Assembly (NCBI GenBank): GCA_048500255.1
Contig: JASNYH010000007.1
Span: 62,001-126,000, forward strand
Length of the DNA stretch: 64,000 nt
Source of the DNA: JAMHWF01 sp048500255
Lineage (GTDB): Bacteria; Pseudomonadota; Gammaproteobacteria; Burkholderiales; Burkholderiaceae_C
Reading direction: 5' to 3'
Made by a program: the position numbers and the translations under genes. Below are positions 44,131-53,900 of this stretch, one piece after another. Position 1 is the first letter of the stretch; the number at the start of each line of letters is the position of its first letter. Below the pieces are notes generated by a model. That model was not told the DNA's origin. It saw nothing but the letters and a program-made list of their open reading frames with translations, and searched no databases.

Positions 44131-44913
44131 TCACAGCTGTGCCAGCTTCTGCAGCATCTGGTCGGAGGTCTGGATCGCCTTCGAGTTCATCTCGTAGGCG
44201 CGCTGCGTCTGGATCATCGACACGAGCTCCTCGACGACGTTGACGTTGGACGTTTCGACGAAACCCTGCTGCAGACTGCCCAGGCCGTTCTGGCCCGGCG
44301 TGCCGGTGTTGGGTGTGCCCGAGGCCGCTGTCTCGGCGTAGAGGTTCATGCCCTTGGGCTCGAGGCCCGCCGGATTGACGAAGCCCGCGAGTTGCAGCTG
44401 ACCCACCGACTGCGGCTGCGACTGCCCCGGCATGACGACGCTGACGGTGCCGTCGGCACCGATCGTCACGCTCTGCGCGCCGGGCGGGATCGTGATGCCG
44501 GGCTGCACCGTGTAGCCGTTGTTGGTGACGAGCTGACCCTGCGCATCGACCTGGAACGAGCCGTCGCGCGTGTAACCCGTCGTGCCGTCGGGCATCTGCA
44601 CGGCGAAGAAGCCGTTGCCGCGCACCGCGATGTCGAGCGGGTTGGAGCTCTGCTGAAGGTTGCCCTGACTGAAGATGCGCGCCGTGGCGACGGGGCGCAC
44701 GCCCAGGCCGACCTGCAGGCCGGTCGGCAGCGTGGTCTGCTCCGAGCTGTTGGCCCCGGCCTGGCGCAGGTTCTGGTAGATCAGGTCCTCGAACACGACG
44801 TGGCCGCGCTTGAAGCCGTTCGTCGACACGTTGGCGAGGTTGTGCGAGATGGTGTCCAGCTGCGTCTGCTGGGCCTCCATGCCCGTCTTGCTGATCCAGA
44901 GGGAACGAATCAT
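44131..44913 (-). CDS. flgG: Flagellar distal rod protein FlgG
   Basis: A 260-residue rod protein; MIRSLWISKTGMEAQQTQLD and ISHNLANVSTNGFKRGHVVFE are the diagnostic N-terminal pattern, and ETSNVNVVEELVSMIQTQRAYE is the conserved C-terminus (each quoted in part). Between it and flgF lies an opposite-strand PIN-domain gene, so the 577-bp gap is unusual for this operon and flgG may need its own promoter or readthrough; I see no clear promoter at 44914-45060. Confidence 0.96.
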   Translation of the reverse strand: MIRSLWISKTGMEAQQTQLDTISHNLANVSTNGFKRGHVVFEDLIYQNLRQAGANSSEQTTLPTGLQVGLGVRPVATARIFSQGNLQQSSNPLDIAVRGNGFFAVQMPDGTTGYTRDGSFQVDAQGQLVTNNGYTVQPGITIPPGAQSVTIGADGTVSVVMPGQSQPQSVGQLQLAGFVNPAGLEPKGMNLYAETAASGTPNTGTPGQNGLGSLQQGFVETSNVNVVEELVSMIQTQRAYEMNSKAIQTSDQMLQKLAQL

Positions 44914-45060
44914 GGCCGTGGCTCCACGGAAGTGTCGAGCCATGATCCGCCGGCCTGCGGGCCGCCGGTGCGCCGATAAGGACGGCAAAGGGGGCGCTTC
45001 TTGGTGCCGCTGCGCCGGCGAACTGCAGGACCAGGAGCTTCTGCGCAAGGCGGCACGGCG

Positions 45061-45486
45061 GTGAGAACGCCCGATGTCAACGTGCTGCTGTACGCCGTCA
45101 ACGGCGACAGCCCGCAGCACGCAACCGCGCGAGGCTCGATCGAGCAGTCGATGGGCCGTGCCGGCGGCCTGGCCTTCACTTGGCCGGCACTGGTCGGCTT
45201 TCTGCGTCTGGCCACGCGCAGCGGCGTCTTCGCCAGGCCGCTGGCGGTGGAAGACGCGCTGACGGTCGTCGACGCCTGGCTGGAACACCCGCGTGCGCAC
45301 GTCATCGCGGCGACGTCGCGTCACCCGGCGCTGCTGACGAGCCTGCTGATCGGGGCAGGCGCGGGCGGCAACCTGGTTTCCGATGCCCATCTGGCGGCGT
45401 TGGCCATCGAGCACGGCGCGGAGCTGGGCACGTTCGACCGCGACTTCTCGCGCTTCGCCGGCCTGCGCGTGGCGCTGCTGAAATAG
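45061..45486 (+). CDS. VapC-type PIN-domain ribonuclease toxin, apparently orphan
   Basis: A 141-residue PIN protein of the TIGR00028 type. PDVNVLLYAVNGDSPQH gives the first catalytic Asp, LVGFLRLATRSGVFARPL and VVDAWLEHP the middle, and LVSDAHLAALAIEHGAELGTFDRDFSRF the other acidic residues (quoted in part). It starts with GTG whose last two bases plus A form a TGA of an upstream frame, typical of vapBC coupling. The only upstream frame (44942-45064) is Arg/Cys-rich and shows no antitoxin fold. It ends 4 bp from flgF, head-on to the flagellar operon. Confidence 0.85.
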   Translation: MRTPDVNVLLYAVNGDSPQHATARGSIEQSMGRAGGLAFTWPALVGFLRLATRSGVFARPLAVEDALTVVDAWLEHPRAHVIAATSRHPALLTSLLIGAGAGGNLVSDAHLAALAIEHGAELGTFDRDFSRFAGLRVALLK

Positions 45487-45490
45487 CCGG

Positions 45491-46216
45491 TCAACCGGTC
45501 GACAGCAGCTTGGAGGCCGCGCGCTCGTCGGCCTCGGCGGTCTGCAGCATCTTCATCTGCGCCTCGAACTGGCGCGCGGCGGCGATCATCGCCACCATCG
45601 TCTCGACCGGGCTCACGTTCGAGCCTTCGAGCGCACCGTCCTGCAGGCGCGCCGTCGGGTCGGCCGGGAGGTCGCCGTCGCGGGCGCGGAACAGGCCGTC
45701 GGTGCCGCGATCGAGCGGCGCCTCGGGCGTGACGAGCTTCAACTTGCCGACGGAGCTGGTCTTGCCGTTGGGCGCCGTCGCGCTGATCGTGCCGTCGGCG
45801 CCGACGCCGATCTGGCTGTTGGCCGGCACGTTGATCGGGCCGCCGTCGCCGAGCACCGTGAGGCCGCCGCGCGTGACGAGCAGGCCCTCGGCCGAGACGT
45901 CGAGCGCGCCGGCGCGGGTGTAGGCCTCGGTGCCGTCGAGCCCCTGCACGGCGAGCCAGGCGTTGCCCTTCATCGCCACGTCGAGGTTGCGGCCGGTGGC
46001 GGTCACGGCGCCGGGCGTCGCGTCGTAGCCCGGCGTACTCTCGAGCGAGTAGACGCGCGTGCTGGCGCCGCTGCCGTTGACCGGCACGGCGCGAAACGCG
46101 GCCAGCTCGGCGCGAAAGCCCACCGTCGACACGTTGGCCAGGTTGTTGGCGAGCGTGTCCTGCCGCTGCAGGGTCGCCTTCGCGCCCGACATCGAGAGGT
46201 AGATCATGCGGTCCAT
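45491..46216 (-). CDS. flgF: Flagellar proximal rod protein FlgF
   Basis: A 241-residue rod protein: MDRMIYLSMSGAKATLQRQD, then NNLANVSTVGFRAELAAFR. Its C-terminal GSNVSPVETMVAMIAAARQFE is the FlgF/FlgG-type coiled-coil tail. It follows flgE by 34 bp. Its stop is 4 bp from the convergent vapC-like stop, so transcription continuing to flgG must cross that gene antisense. Confidence 0.96.
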   Translation of the reverse strand: MDRMIYLSMSGAKATLQRQDTLANNLANVSTVGFRAELAAFRAVPVNGSGASTRVYSLESTPGYDATPGAVTATGRNLDVAMKGNAWLAVQGLDGTEAYTRAGALDVSAEGLLVTRGGLTVLGDGGPINVPANSQIGVGADGTISATAPNGKTSSVGKLKLVTPEAPLDRGTDGLFRARDGDLPADPTARLQDGALEGSNVSPVETMVAMIAAARQFEAQMKMLQTAEADERAASKLLSTG

Positions 46217-46250
46217 CGCGCGCTCCCGGCCGTGTCAGCGACGTGGGTCG

Positions 46251-47546
46251 TCAACGCAGGTTGACGATCGTCTGCATCAGCGAGTCCTGCGTCTTGATCG
46301 TCTGCGCATTGGCCTGGTAGACGCGCTGCGCCGTGATCATGTTGACCAGCTCGGCGGTGAGGTCGACGTTGCTCTCTTCGAGCGCACCGGCCTGCAGCAC
46401 GCCGAGGTTGCCGTTGCCCGGAACGCCGACGATCGGGTCGCCGCTGGCGAACGAGCGCGCCCAGTTGTTGCCGCCCATCGGCTGCAGCCCGTTGGGGTTG
46501 CGGAACGACGCGATCTCGACCTGGCCGGCCGGCTTGGTCTGGCCGTTGGAGTAGCGCGCCGTGACGATGCCGTTCGTTTCGATCGAGATGCCCGAGAGCT
46601 GGCCCGGCGCGTAGCCGTTCTGCGTCTGATCGGTGACGCTGAAGGCCGAGCCGTACTGCGTGGCGTTGGTCAGGTCGAGCTGGATGTTGGAGATCGCCAG
46701 CGTCTGCGCGCCCGCAGCGTTGGTCGACGCCGGGATGTTGAGCGCCACGGCGGCGATCGGTGTGGTGGGATTGCCGCCGTTGGCGGGGAACGTCATCTGG
46801 ATCGGCGTCGGCAGGCCGTTGACGTCGGGGTTGACAGGGCTGCCGTTGGCCGTGACGTAGACGTTCCAGTTGGTCACGCCGGCGCCGTTGGTATCGGCCT
46901 TCTGGAAGTAGTACGTCAGCGCGACGTCCTGGCCCTTGGCGTCGAAGACGGTCATCGACGTCGCGTTGTTGTAGGTGGTCGGGTCGGCCAGCACGATCGG
47001 CGGCGTGCCGGCGAGGATCTGCGCCGGGGTCGGCGCGGTGCGCGCGAGGCGCGCATCGAGGTTGAACTCGAGGCGGATCGCATCGGTGGCCTGCGGGTCG
47101 ATGCCGGCGGTAGGCAGGCGCAGCGCCACGGCCTGGCCCGGCTGCACGATGCCCGTGCCGTCGGCCATGTAGCCCATCAGGCGCTGCTGCAGGTTGTTGA
47201 CGATGTAGCCGTCGCGGTCGACCTTGAACTGGCCGTTGCGCGTGTACATGACGGGGTTGCGGCCGTCGCTGACCTGGAAGAAGCCCGAGCCGTTGATCGC
47301 CAGGTCCATCGGGTTGCCGGTCGTCGTGATGTTGCCCTGCGTGAACTGCTGCGACACCGCGGCGAGGTTGACGCCGATGCCGATCGTGTTGGTGCCGGCG
47401 CCGTTCATCGCCGAGGCATACATGTCGGAGAACTCGGCGCGCGCCGACTTGGCGCCGAAGGTGCCGGCGTTGGCGACGTTGTTGCCGATCACCTCGAGGT
47501 TGCGGCTGGCGGCATTGAGGCCGGAGAGACCTTGCTGGAAGCTCAT
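46251..47546 (-). CDS. flgE: Flagellar hook protein FlgE
   Basis: A 431-residue hook subunit: MSFQQGLSGLNAASRNLEVI, NNVANAGTFGAKSARAEFSD, AINGSGFFQVSD and the C-terminal EESNVDLTAELVNMITAQR (each partial). The central variable region is rich in Asn/Thr/Ala, as usual for an exposed hook domain. It polymerises under the FlgD cap. A G-C-poor pair of gaps separates it from flgD (18 bp) and flgF (34 bp). Confidence 0.97.
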   Translation of the reverse strand: MSFQQGLSGLNAASRNLEVIGNNVANAGTFGAKSARAEFSDMYASAMNGAGTNTIGIGVNLAAVSQQFTQGNITTTGNPMDLAINGSGFFQVSDGRNPVMYTRNGQFKVDRDGYIVNNLQQRLMGYMADGTGIVQPGQAVALRLPTAGIDPQATDAIRLEFNLDARLARTAPTPAQILAGTPPIVLADPTTYNNATSMTVFDAKGQDVALTYYFQKADTNGAGVTNWNVYVTANGSPVNPDVNGLPTPIQMTFPANGGNPTTPIAAVALNIPASTNAAGAQTLAISNIQLDLTNATQYGSAFSVTDQTQNGYAPGQLSGISIETNGIVTARYSNGQTKPAGQVEIASFRNPNGLQPMGGNNWARSFASGDPIVGVPGNGNLGVLQAGALEESNVDLTAELVNMITAQRVYQANAQTIKTQDSLMQTIVNLR

Positions 47547-47564
47547 GGTGTTCCTTCGTGGATA

Positions 47565-48221
47565 TCAGTTGAATGCCTTGACGGCGCCGTAGTCGACGGT
47601 GCCCGACTGCTGCAGGTCGAGCGTGAACGAGCTGCCGCCGGCGTTGACGGCGGCGACGCGATCGAGCATCAGCGGCGTGGCTTCGACCGCCTTGGCGCCC
47701 GACGTGGCGACGACGCGGAAGCGCGTGCCGGCGTTGGCGTCGATGCCGGCGGCGTTCCAGTCGAAGCTGTGCACGCCCGAGCTGGCGGCGCCGAGGTTCT
47801 GCGTGCCGATGACCTGGCCGCTGGCGCTCAGGATCTCGACCTTGACGCTGTCGGCCGGGCCGGCGAGTTCGAAGCCGCCGTAGCCCTTGCCCTCGGCGAT
47901 CGTGAGCGCGCTGCCCTTGACGGTGACGTAGCGGCCGACCAGCGACGCGCCCTGCAGCGCCTGCATCTGCACGAACTGTGACGACAGGCCCTCGATCGTC
48001 GTGTTGAGCTTGGCGATGCCCGTCACGGTGTTGATCTGCGCCATCTGGCTCGTCACCTCGGCGTTGTCCATGGGGTTGAGCGGGTCCTGGTTCTTCATCT
48101 GCGCGACGAGCAGCTTGAGGAAGCGGTCGGCGCTGCCGGCGTCGCTGGTCGCCGCCGAGCTGGCGGCCGACGACTGACCGTAGGTGGGGGTCTGGCTCAG
48201 CGGATTGATCGTGGCGGCCAT
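47565..48221 (-). CDS. flgD: Hook-capping scaffold protein FlgD
   Basis: A 218-residue protein with the conserved FLKLLVAQMKNQDPLNPMDN and TSQMAQINTVTGIAKLN near the N-terminus and a C-terminal FlgD Ig/tudor region (GTQNLGAASSGVHSFDWN). It caps the growing hook and is left behind on completion. ATG 48221 lies 8 bases after a GGAGG ribosome site; the ORF could extend to 48248 but would overlap flgC. Confidence 0.95.
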   Translation of the reverse strand: MAATINPLSQTPTYGQSSAASSAATSDAGSADRFLKLLVAQMKNQDPLNPMDNAEVTSQMAQINTVTGIAKLNTTIEGLSSQFVQMQALQGASLVGRYVTVKGSALTIAEGKGYGGFELAGPADSVKVEILSASGQVIGTQNLGAASSGVHSFDWNAAGIDANAGTRFRVVATSGAKAVEATPLMLDRVAAVNAGGSSFTLDLQQSGTVDYGAVKAFN

Positions 48222-48244
48222 GGGGCGTCCTCCACCGTCGTGCG

Positions 48245-48649
48245 TCACTGGCCGAGCTGCAGCGTCTTCTGCAGCAGCGTCTTGGCCGTGTTCATCACTT
48301 CGACGTTGTTCTGGTACGAGCGCGACGCCGAGATCATGTTGACCATCTCCTCGACGGCGTTGACGTTGCTGTAGGTGACGTAGCCCTCGCCGTCGGCCTG
48401 CGGGTGCTTGGGGTCGTGCACGCGGCGGCCCGGCGTCTGGTCTTCGCCGACGCTGCTGACGCTCACGCCGGCCGCGCCGACGTGGCCCATCAGCTGCGTC
48501 TGGAAGGTGACCTGCCGCGCCTTGTAGGCCTGGCCGTCGGGGCCGGCCACGGTATCGGCATTGGCCAGATTCGACGCCACGACGTTGAGCCGCTGCGACT
48601 GCGCGCTGACCGCGCTGCCGGCGACGCTGAAGATCTGGAACATCGACAT
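48245..48649 (-). CDS. flgC: Flagellar proximal rod protein FlgC
   Basis: A 134-residue rod protein. MFQIFSVAGSAVSAQSQRLN, VVASNLANADTVAGPDG and the C-terminal SNVNAVEEMVNMISASRSYQN are typical. It lies 14 bp after flgB and 23 bp before flgD. An alternative ATG is two codons downstream. Confidence 0.96.
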   Translation of the reverse strand: MSMFQIFSVAGSAVSAQSQRLNVVASNLANADTVAGPDGQAYKARQVTFQTQLMGHVGAAGVSVSSVGEDQTPGRRVHDPKHPQADGEGYVTYSNVNAVEEMVNMISASRSYQNNVEVMNTAKTLLQKTLQLGQ

Positions 48650-48663
48650 GGCCGCGGCCCTCC

Positions 48664-49074
48664 CTATTGACCGGTGATCGCGCTGAGCACGGTGCGCGCG
48701 CTGCCGTTGATGAAGCGCAGCGTCGCCTCGTAGCGGATCGCGTTGTCGGCGAAGTTGGCGCGCTCGCGGTCCATGTCGACCGTGTTGCGGTCGAGGTTGG
48801 TCTGGCTGGGCGTGGCGTAGACGAGATGCGCCTCGGCGCGCGCCGCGGGCCCGGCGCCGAGGTGCGCGGCGTGGCTGGCCGTCGGCACCACGGCAGCGCC
48901 CGCGCCGGCCATGCCGGTGGCCTGACGCAGCGCCTGCGCGAAGTTCAGGTCGCGCGCCACGTAGCCCGGCGTGTCGGCATTGGCGATGTTGCTGGCGATC
49001 AGGCGCTGGCGCTCGGCGCGCAGCGTCAAGGCTTGCGCATTGAAGTCCAGCGATCCGGTCAGGCGGTTGATCAT
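48664..49074 (-). CDS. flgB: Flagellar proximal rod protein FlgB
   Basis: A 136-residue rod protein: INRLTGSLDFNAQALTLRAE, ASNIANADTPGYVARDLNF and the C-terminal DNAIRYEATLRFINGSART. It heads the flgB-to-flgL operon and is divergent from flgA over 133 bp. A GGGA ribosome site lies 10 bases upstream of the ATG. No sigma-28 or sigma-54 promoter is evident in the divergent gap, consistent with FlhDC-type class II control. Confidence 0.95.
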   Translation of the reverse strand: MINRLTGSLDFNAQALTLRAERQRLIASNIANADTPGYVARDLNFAQALRQATGMAGAGAAVVPTASHAAHLGAGPAARAEAHLVYATPSQTNLDRNTVDMDRERANFADNAIRYEATLRFINGSARTVLSAITGQ

Positions 49075-49207
49075 GGTCTCGGTCCCTTTTGGGGCTGATG
49101 CCGAGGCATTGTGTTGGGCGCCTTGCCCGGCATTAGGGCGAAAAACAGGCCGATTGCCGCCTTGTTCGCTCCTCCGCGACGCGGCGCACGACCGTAGAGT
49201 GGACGGC

Positions 49208-49972
49208 GTGAAGAAGTCCGCCCGCACCGTCCACACCGCCCGCTCGCTGCTGCGCGACCTGCGCCGCGCGTGCGGCTGGCTCGCCGCGATGTGGGCCTCG
49301 TGCGTGCCCGCGCTGGCCGCCGGCGAGCCGGGCAGCGCTGCGCTCGACGACGCGCTGGCGCTCGAAGTGCGCCGCGTCGCCGGTGAAGGCGTGCGCGCCG
49401 CCGCGCTGCCCGAGGCACGCGTCGAGATCGACGTCGGCCGGCTCGATCCGCGCCTCAAGCTCGCGCCCTGCGCCGACGTGCAGCCGTGGCTGCCGCCGCA
49501 GACGCGCCTGTGGGGCCGCACGCGCATCGGCCTGCGCTGCGTGCAGGGGCCGACGCGCTGGAACGTCTATCTGCCCATCACGGTGAAGGTGCACGCCCGT
49601 GCGCTCGTCGCCGCGACGGCACTGCCGGCCGGCAGCGTGATCGGCGCCGGCGACCTGCGCGAGGCCGACGTCGACTGGGCCGCCGAAGCGGGCGCCGTGC
49701 ACACCGACGCGCAGGTGCTCGTCGGCCGCACGCTGGCGCGCCCGCTGGCCGCCGGCGATGCCGTGCGCGCGCCGCACTTGAAGCCGCGCGTCTGGTTCGC
49801 CGCCGGCGACACGGTGCGCATCACGACGCTGGGCCCGGGCTTTGCCGTCGTCGGCCACGGCGAGGCGCTGACGCCGGGCATCGAGGGGCAGCGCGCGCGC
49901 GTGCGCACCGTAGGCGGACGCGTCGTCGGCGTGGCGCCGGTCGGCGAGCGCCGCGTCGAGTTGACACTATGA
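49208..49972 (+). CDS. flgA: P-ring assembly chaperone FlgA
   Basis: A 254-residue periplasmic chaperone for FlgI. An N-terminal signal (RRACGWLAAMWASCVPALAA) is followed by the SAF-type region: RVEIDVGRLDPRLKLAPC, RTRIGLRCVQG, ALPAGSVIGAGDLREADVDW and the C-terminal GFAVVGHGEALTPGIEGQRA (each partial). The start is GTG at 49208 (V-K-K-S-A); no ATG fits. First gene of the flgA-flgM-flgN plus-strand unit. Confidence 0.93.
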   Translation: MKKSARTVHTARSLLRDLRRACGWLAAMWASCVPALAAGEPGSAALDDALALEVRRVAGEGVRAAALPEARVEIDVGRLDPRLKLAPCADVQPWLPPQTRLWGRTRIGLRCVQGPTRWNVYLPITVKVHARALVAATALPAGSVIGAGDLREADVDWAAEAGAVHTDAQVLVGRTLARPLAAGDAVRAPHLKPRVWFAAGDTVRITTLGPGFAVVGHGEALTPGIEGQRARVRTVGGRVVGVAPVGERRVELTL

Positions 49973-50018
49973 AACAGATCGACCGCGCCCATCCCCCAGC
50001 CGGGTGGCTAGAAGCGAT

Positions 50019-50045
50019 TAAAGTCCGCCGGGCGGCCGCCGATAC
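50019..50045 (+). promoter_or_regulatory. Sigma-28 (FliA) promoter of flgM
   Basis: TAAAGTCC, exactly 11 bases, then GCCGATAC. This is the best FliA match in the window and gives a leader of about 45 bases before the flgM ATG at 50097, allowing flgM feedback expression independent of flgA. Confidence 0.85.
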
Positions 50046-50096
50046 ACCGAGCATGTTGAAAGGGGCTGCTCCCGCGCGGCCCTGCTGGAGAAAGCC

Positions 50097-50411
50097 ATGA
50101 AGATCGGAAATCCTGACGCCAAGGGCCCGCTGGGTCCGGTGACGACGCCGCGCAGCAGCACGCCCGCCGCCTCTGGCGGCAGCGCCGCGGGCACGCCCGT
50201 CGGCCCGGTCGACGCAAGCGCGAAGGTCGAGCTCTCGCCCGCTGCGGCCGGCCTGATCGGCGGCACGCCCGCCGACGCCGCCGACTTCGACGCCGCCAAG
50301 GTTGCGCGCATCGCCCAGGCGATCGCCGACGGCAACTACCGCATCAACGCCGAAGTGATCGCCGACAAGCTGATCGCCAACGCCAAGGAACTGCTCGGCA
50401 AGGCGCACTGA
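50097..50411 (+). CDS. flgM: Anti-sigma-28 factor FlgM
   Basis: A 104-residue, low-complexity, probably disordered protein with a Pro/Ala/Ser/Gly-rich N-terminus and the conserved C-terminal FliA-binding segment (FDAAKVARIAQAIADGNYRI, then VIADKLIANAKELL). It holds FliA inactive until exported through the finished hook. A GGAGAAAG ribosome site precedes the ATG, and its own FliA promoter lies at 50019-50045. Confidence 0.95.
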   Translation: MKIGNPDAKGPLGPVTTPRSSTPAASGGSAAGTPVGPVDASAKVELSPAAAGLIGGTPADAADFDAAKVARIAQAIADGNYRINAEVIADKLIANAKELLGKAH

Positions 50412-50495
50412 GCCTGTAGGGGCGCGGTTCCATTTCCGAGAGGCAACACGGCGCCCGCGCTCACACTGATCGAACGCAGCGACGCGGCGACGGCA

Positions 50496-50855
50496 ATGAC
50501 GGACCTTGAACAACCGCTGCACGCCGTCGAAACCGGCTTGGCCGCGCTCGGCGAAGCGCTGCGCCGCCGAGACAGCGCAGCCATAGAGGCTCATGCCGCC
50601 GAACTCCACCGCGCGCTCGCGCACGCCGTCGAGCGCTTCGGCGCCGCCGCGCGCAACGGTGCCATCCCGCCTGAACTGCGCCAGCGCCTGACCGTCGCCG
50701 GCGGCCAGGTCGCCGCCCAGCGCGAGGCGCTGTCGCGCGCGATGGCGGCGCTGGATCGGGCGATCGACGTGCTGTTGCCGCGCGACGACGTGATCGTCTA
50801 CGGAGCGCGCGGACTTCACGATCGCCCTGCAGGGCGCGGCGTCTCGCAGGCCTGA
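50496..50855 (+). CDS. flgN: FlgN-type export chaperone for FlgK/FlgL
   Basis: A 119-residue helical protein located just after flgM, the standard FlgN position. LEQPLHAVETGLAALGEALR and long Ala/Arg-rich amphipathic helices (RQRLTVAGGQVAAQREALSR) fit the FlgN fold, which binds the C-terminal helices of FlgK and FlgL. Sequence conservation in this family is low, so the call rests partly on position. Confidence 0.82.
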   Translation: MTDLEQPLHAVETGLAALGEALRRRDSAAIEAHAAELHRALAHAVERFGAAARNGAIPPELRQRLTVAGGQVAAQREALSRAMAALDRAIDVLLPRDDVIVYGARGLHDRPAGRGVSQA

Positions 50856-50868
50856 CCCGAACTTCGCA

Positions 50869-50888
50869 GCCGAGGCATGGGCCTCGGC
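50869..50888. terminator. Hairpin between convergent flgN and pilY1
   Basis: GCCGAGGC and GCCTCGGC form an 8-bp perfect stem around ATGG, 13 bases past the flgN stop and 59 bases before the end of pilY1. Likely a bidirectional terminator; no T-run. Confidence 0.5.
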
Positions 50889-50947
50889 CACCTCGGGATC
50901 ACGTCAAACCCATCCGCAGCAGCAGCGGCACGCGGCGGCCTCCGGTC

Positions 50948-53900
50948 TCAGCGTGTCGTCAGCTCACGCCACGATGTCCGGCGAGTTGTGCCACCCGGAG
51001 GCGGCGGCGGACGCCTGCGGGTGTCCAGCGTGTTGTCCGACTTGCTGATGATGTCGAACATCTCGCCCGAGGGAAGTCTCGCCACGACCGGGCGCGTGGC
51101 CAACGCGTCGCCAAGCGACACGCTGAGAATGCCGCCCGCGGTGGGTACGGCACTTCCCGTACGGTAGTCGAAGTAGTTGATGAAACTGCTTCCGCCGACG
51201 GTACAGGCGCTCGGGTTCAGGAGGTTGGTAGTCACCGCCAACGTCCCGGCGGCGAGTTGCGGGTCCGTCGTGGCACGTTCTCGGGTTCCGGGCAGGTCGA
51301 CGTACCAGCCGCCGTTCACGGCGAAATCGACCGCATTGCTCGTGGCAGTCCGGATGGACTCGCCGGCAGTGCAGATCGGCGAGTTCGCCCCGCACGTTCC
51401 TGTCGTGAGGGTCTGCTGGATGAACGCCGGCGTACTCACGCGCGGATTCCCCCAGCTCGTCGCGTCGAGCCGGTCCTTGATCGCGTAGATCGATTGCTGG
51501 CTGGCGTCGGACAGATCCGTGCTGCCGAGATAGCGGCCCGTTCCGACGAACACGACGGGGTACCGATCCACCTTGCCGAGTTCCGGCTTCGCCGTGATCG
51601 ACTGAATGTTCCCGGACGGCCCGCGCAGCGTCGCGAGCAGCTGCGCGTCGTAGCCCGTCGCTCCGATGTCGTTGTTGATGTCGAAGCGCCAGAGATTGCC
51701 GAACAGGTCGCCGCCGTAAACGCGAGTCGCCGTGTTGTCGAACCGCGTGTTCTCGACCCAGGTGCTGATCTGCGCCAGGCCACTGGGACAAGGGCCAACG
51801 GCGCACAGACCGGCGATCGCGCTCGTGCTGCCTTGGCCCGTGGAGATCGTGCGCAGCAGCGCTCCGGTCTTGGCGTTCACGACGTACAGGTGGCCGCCAC
51901 CGTCACCGCTGCCCGATGCGTTGTTGTACCCCGACGTGAACAGGGCGACCCAGGTCCCGTCCTTGAGCTTCGTCACTTCAGGGCGGCCGTAACTCGTGCC
52001 CATGCTCTCGAAGCCGACGGTAGACGGCGAGATCTCCCACAGCGCCTTCGGGGATGCCGGATTCGTCACATCGAGCGCGTAGTAGCCCGCGCCACCGCCT
52101 CCGAGTCCACCGATCAGCACCGTGTGCCACGCGCCGTCGGCGTAGACATCGGCCTGTATGGGCGAGCCGTCGACGAAGTACTGATGCCGTGTCGCGTATC
52201 GCTTGTCGGCGAGGCGATAGAGCTTGGGCAGCAGCATCGAGGGGATGTACGCCCACGACTCCTGCCCGGTATCGGCGTTGAACGCATGCAGCATGCCGTC
52301 GTTCGCGCCCACATAGACCATCCCTTGGCGCGAAGCTTGAGCGCTCCGGTAGGCCCCGTAGCCCGTATCCGCATACTCGAACTGAGGCCTCTTCACGAAC
52401 ACTGCCTCGGCGCTGACGATGTCGCCGAGCACGCTCGTTCGCAACCGGAAGAACTTGGCAACGTCGCTCGCATCGCCTTCGTTGGACCTGTCGCCACGGA
52501 TGAAGTTGACCAATGCGGCACCACCGGCAGCAGTCTGATTCGCCGAGCTCAGGCAGATCTCGCCCGCCGCGCAGAACTGGCTGAGCGTCGGACTGGCTGT
52601 CGTTGCCAGGTAACTGGTCGCGAAGTAGCCCTGTTCGGCCGCCGACAGGTTGTCCCATTCGAAAGAGCGCAGCTTGGTCGCCGCGTTCGCGGCGTCGAAC
52701 GTATAAATCGATCGCGTCGCGTAGGCCTTCGCATCCAGCAGCGTGCGTGCCTGCCAGTCGGCGGTAGCGCCCACTTGACCGGTACTTGTGTTGATCTGCC
52801 GGCGCTCGAGATCGCCGTACCAGTCTCCGGACCGGAAAGCCGAACTGAAAACGTAGTTGTCGGTCGGCGTGATGTTGGGGTTGCTGGTCGCTGCTGCGGC
52901 CGCATCGCTGGTCAAGGCGGCGATGCCCTGAAGAGCACTCGACAGTCCGACAGCCAGTGTGGTGGGGTCCTTGGCACTGAAGTAGGAACCTCGACCATTG
53001 ACGGCGGCATGCCACAGGTCGTCGATGTTCTCGATTGCGCCCGAGCTTGGCGTCGGCCAGTTGCAGGCCGTACCCGAAGCCTGCCACGTGCAGACGGAGG
53101 AAGAAGCGGCGGATCCGTTCCTGATGGCCGCGAAATCGCCGGTCGTGTCCGACTTGTAGGAAGACGAATAGATCATCCGGCCATTTGCACCCAGCCCGAG
53201 CGTGAACGTCGTCATGTGCTGCCATGTCGCGTCGTCGTCACCACTGGGAAGGACGTTGTTCGCCGTGACGTCGGTGCCCAGCGCACCGGTGACGTTGCTC
53301 AGCGCCGCATCACGCAGATCGGTGCTGTAGTAGTGCATCGCCACGTCCGCCAGCGTTTCGGAAGTTCCGCCCGTCGTGACGGTGTCTGCGGGCAACACGG
53401 TCGCGGTGATGGTCTTGTTCTTCGTCTGGGTGTAGGCGATGGATGTGATCGGCCCGAATGACGCCGGAGCCGTGATCGTCACCGTGCCGCCGGACCTCGA
53501 CGCGCTGAAGCCGGCGACCGTGCAGTTGCCCTCGATGGCAGTCGAGCAGTCGTCGATCCTGCTTTCGACTCGTCGTGCGACCGTGCCGTTGTTGCCGTCC
53601 GAACTGGTCGCGCCCGACATGATCTGGTGCGTCCCGTTGATCGTGATACCGGTTACCGAGGTGCTTGGAGCACCGCTGATCGTGAGCGTTGCCCTGTACC
53701 TGTCCGCAGTCGTGGCACCGTCGCTGTACGGCCTCGGCTCGGACCCGTCCTGGTTACCGATAGCGGTGCTGCCATCGACCTGGATGCCTCCGTTGCCGTT
53801 CCAGTATCCATCGGTGGACAGCAGGGCAAAATTCTTCTGGCACGAGTACTGGACGGGATCGTTCACCGTCTGGCTGTACATCGAATCGATCTTGCCGGCG

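Noticed and set aside
44942..45064. Short frame overlapping the vapC-like start, possible antitoxin
   Set aside because: It is Arg/Gly/Cys-rich with no ribbon-helix-helix or AbrB-like pattern; kept only as a possible remnant, not as a gene.
49075..49207. GGCCGATTGCC in the flgB/flgA gap as a FliA -10
   Set aside because: No matching -35 box at 11-12 bp spacing on either strand.
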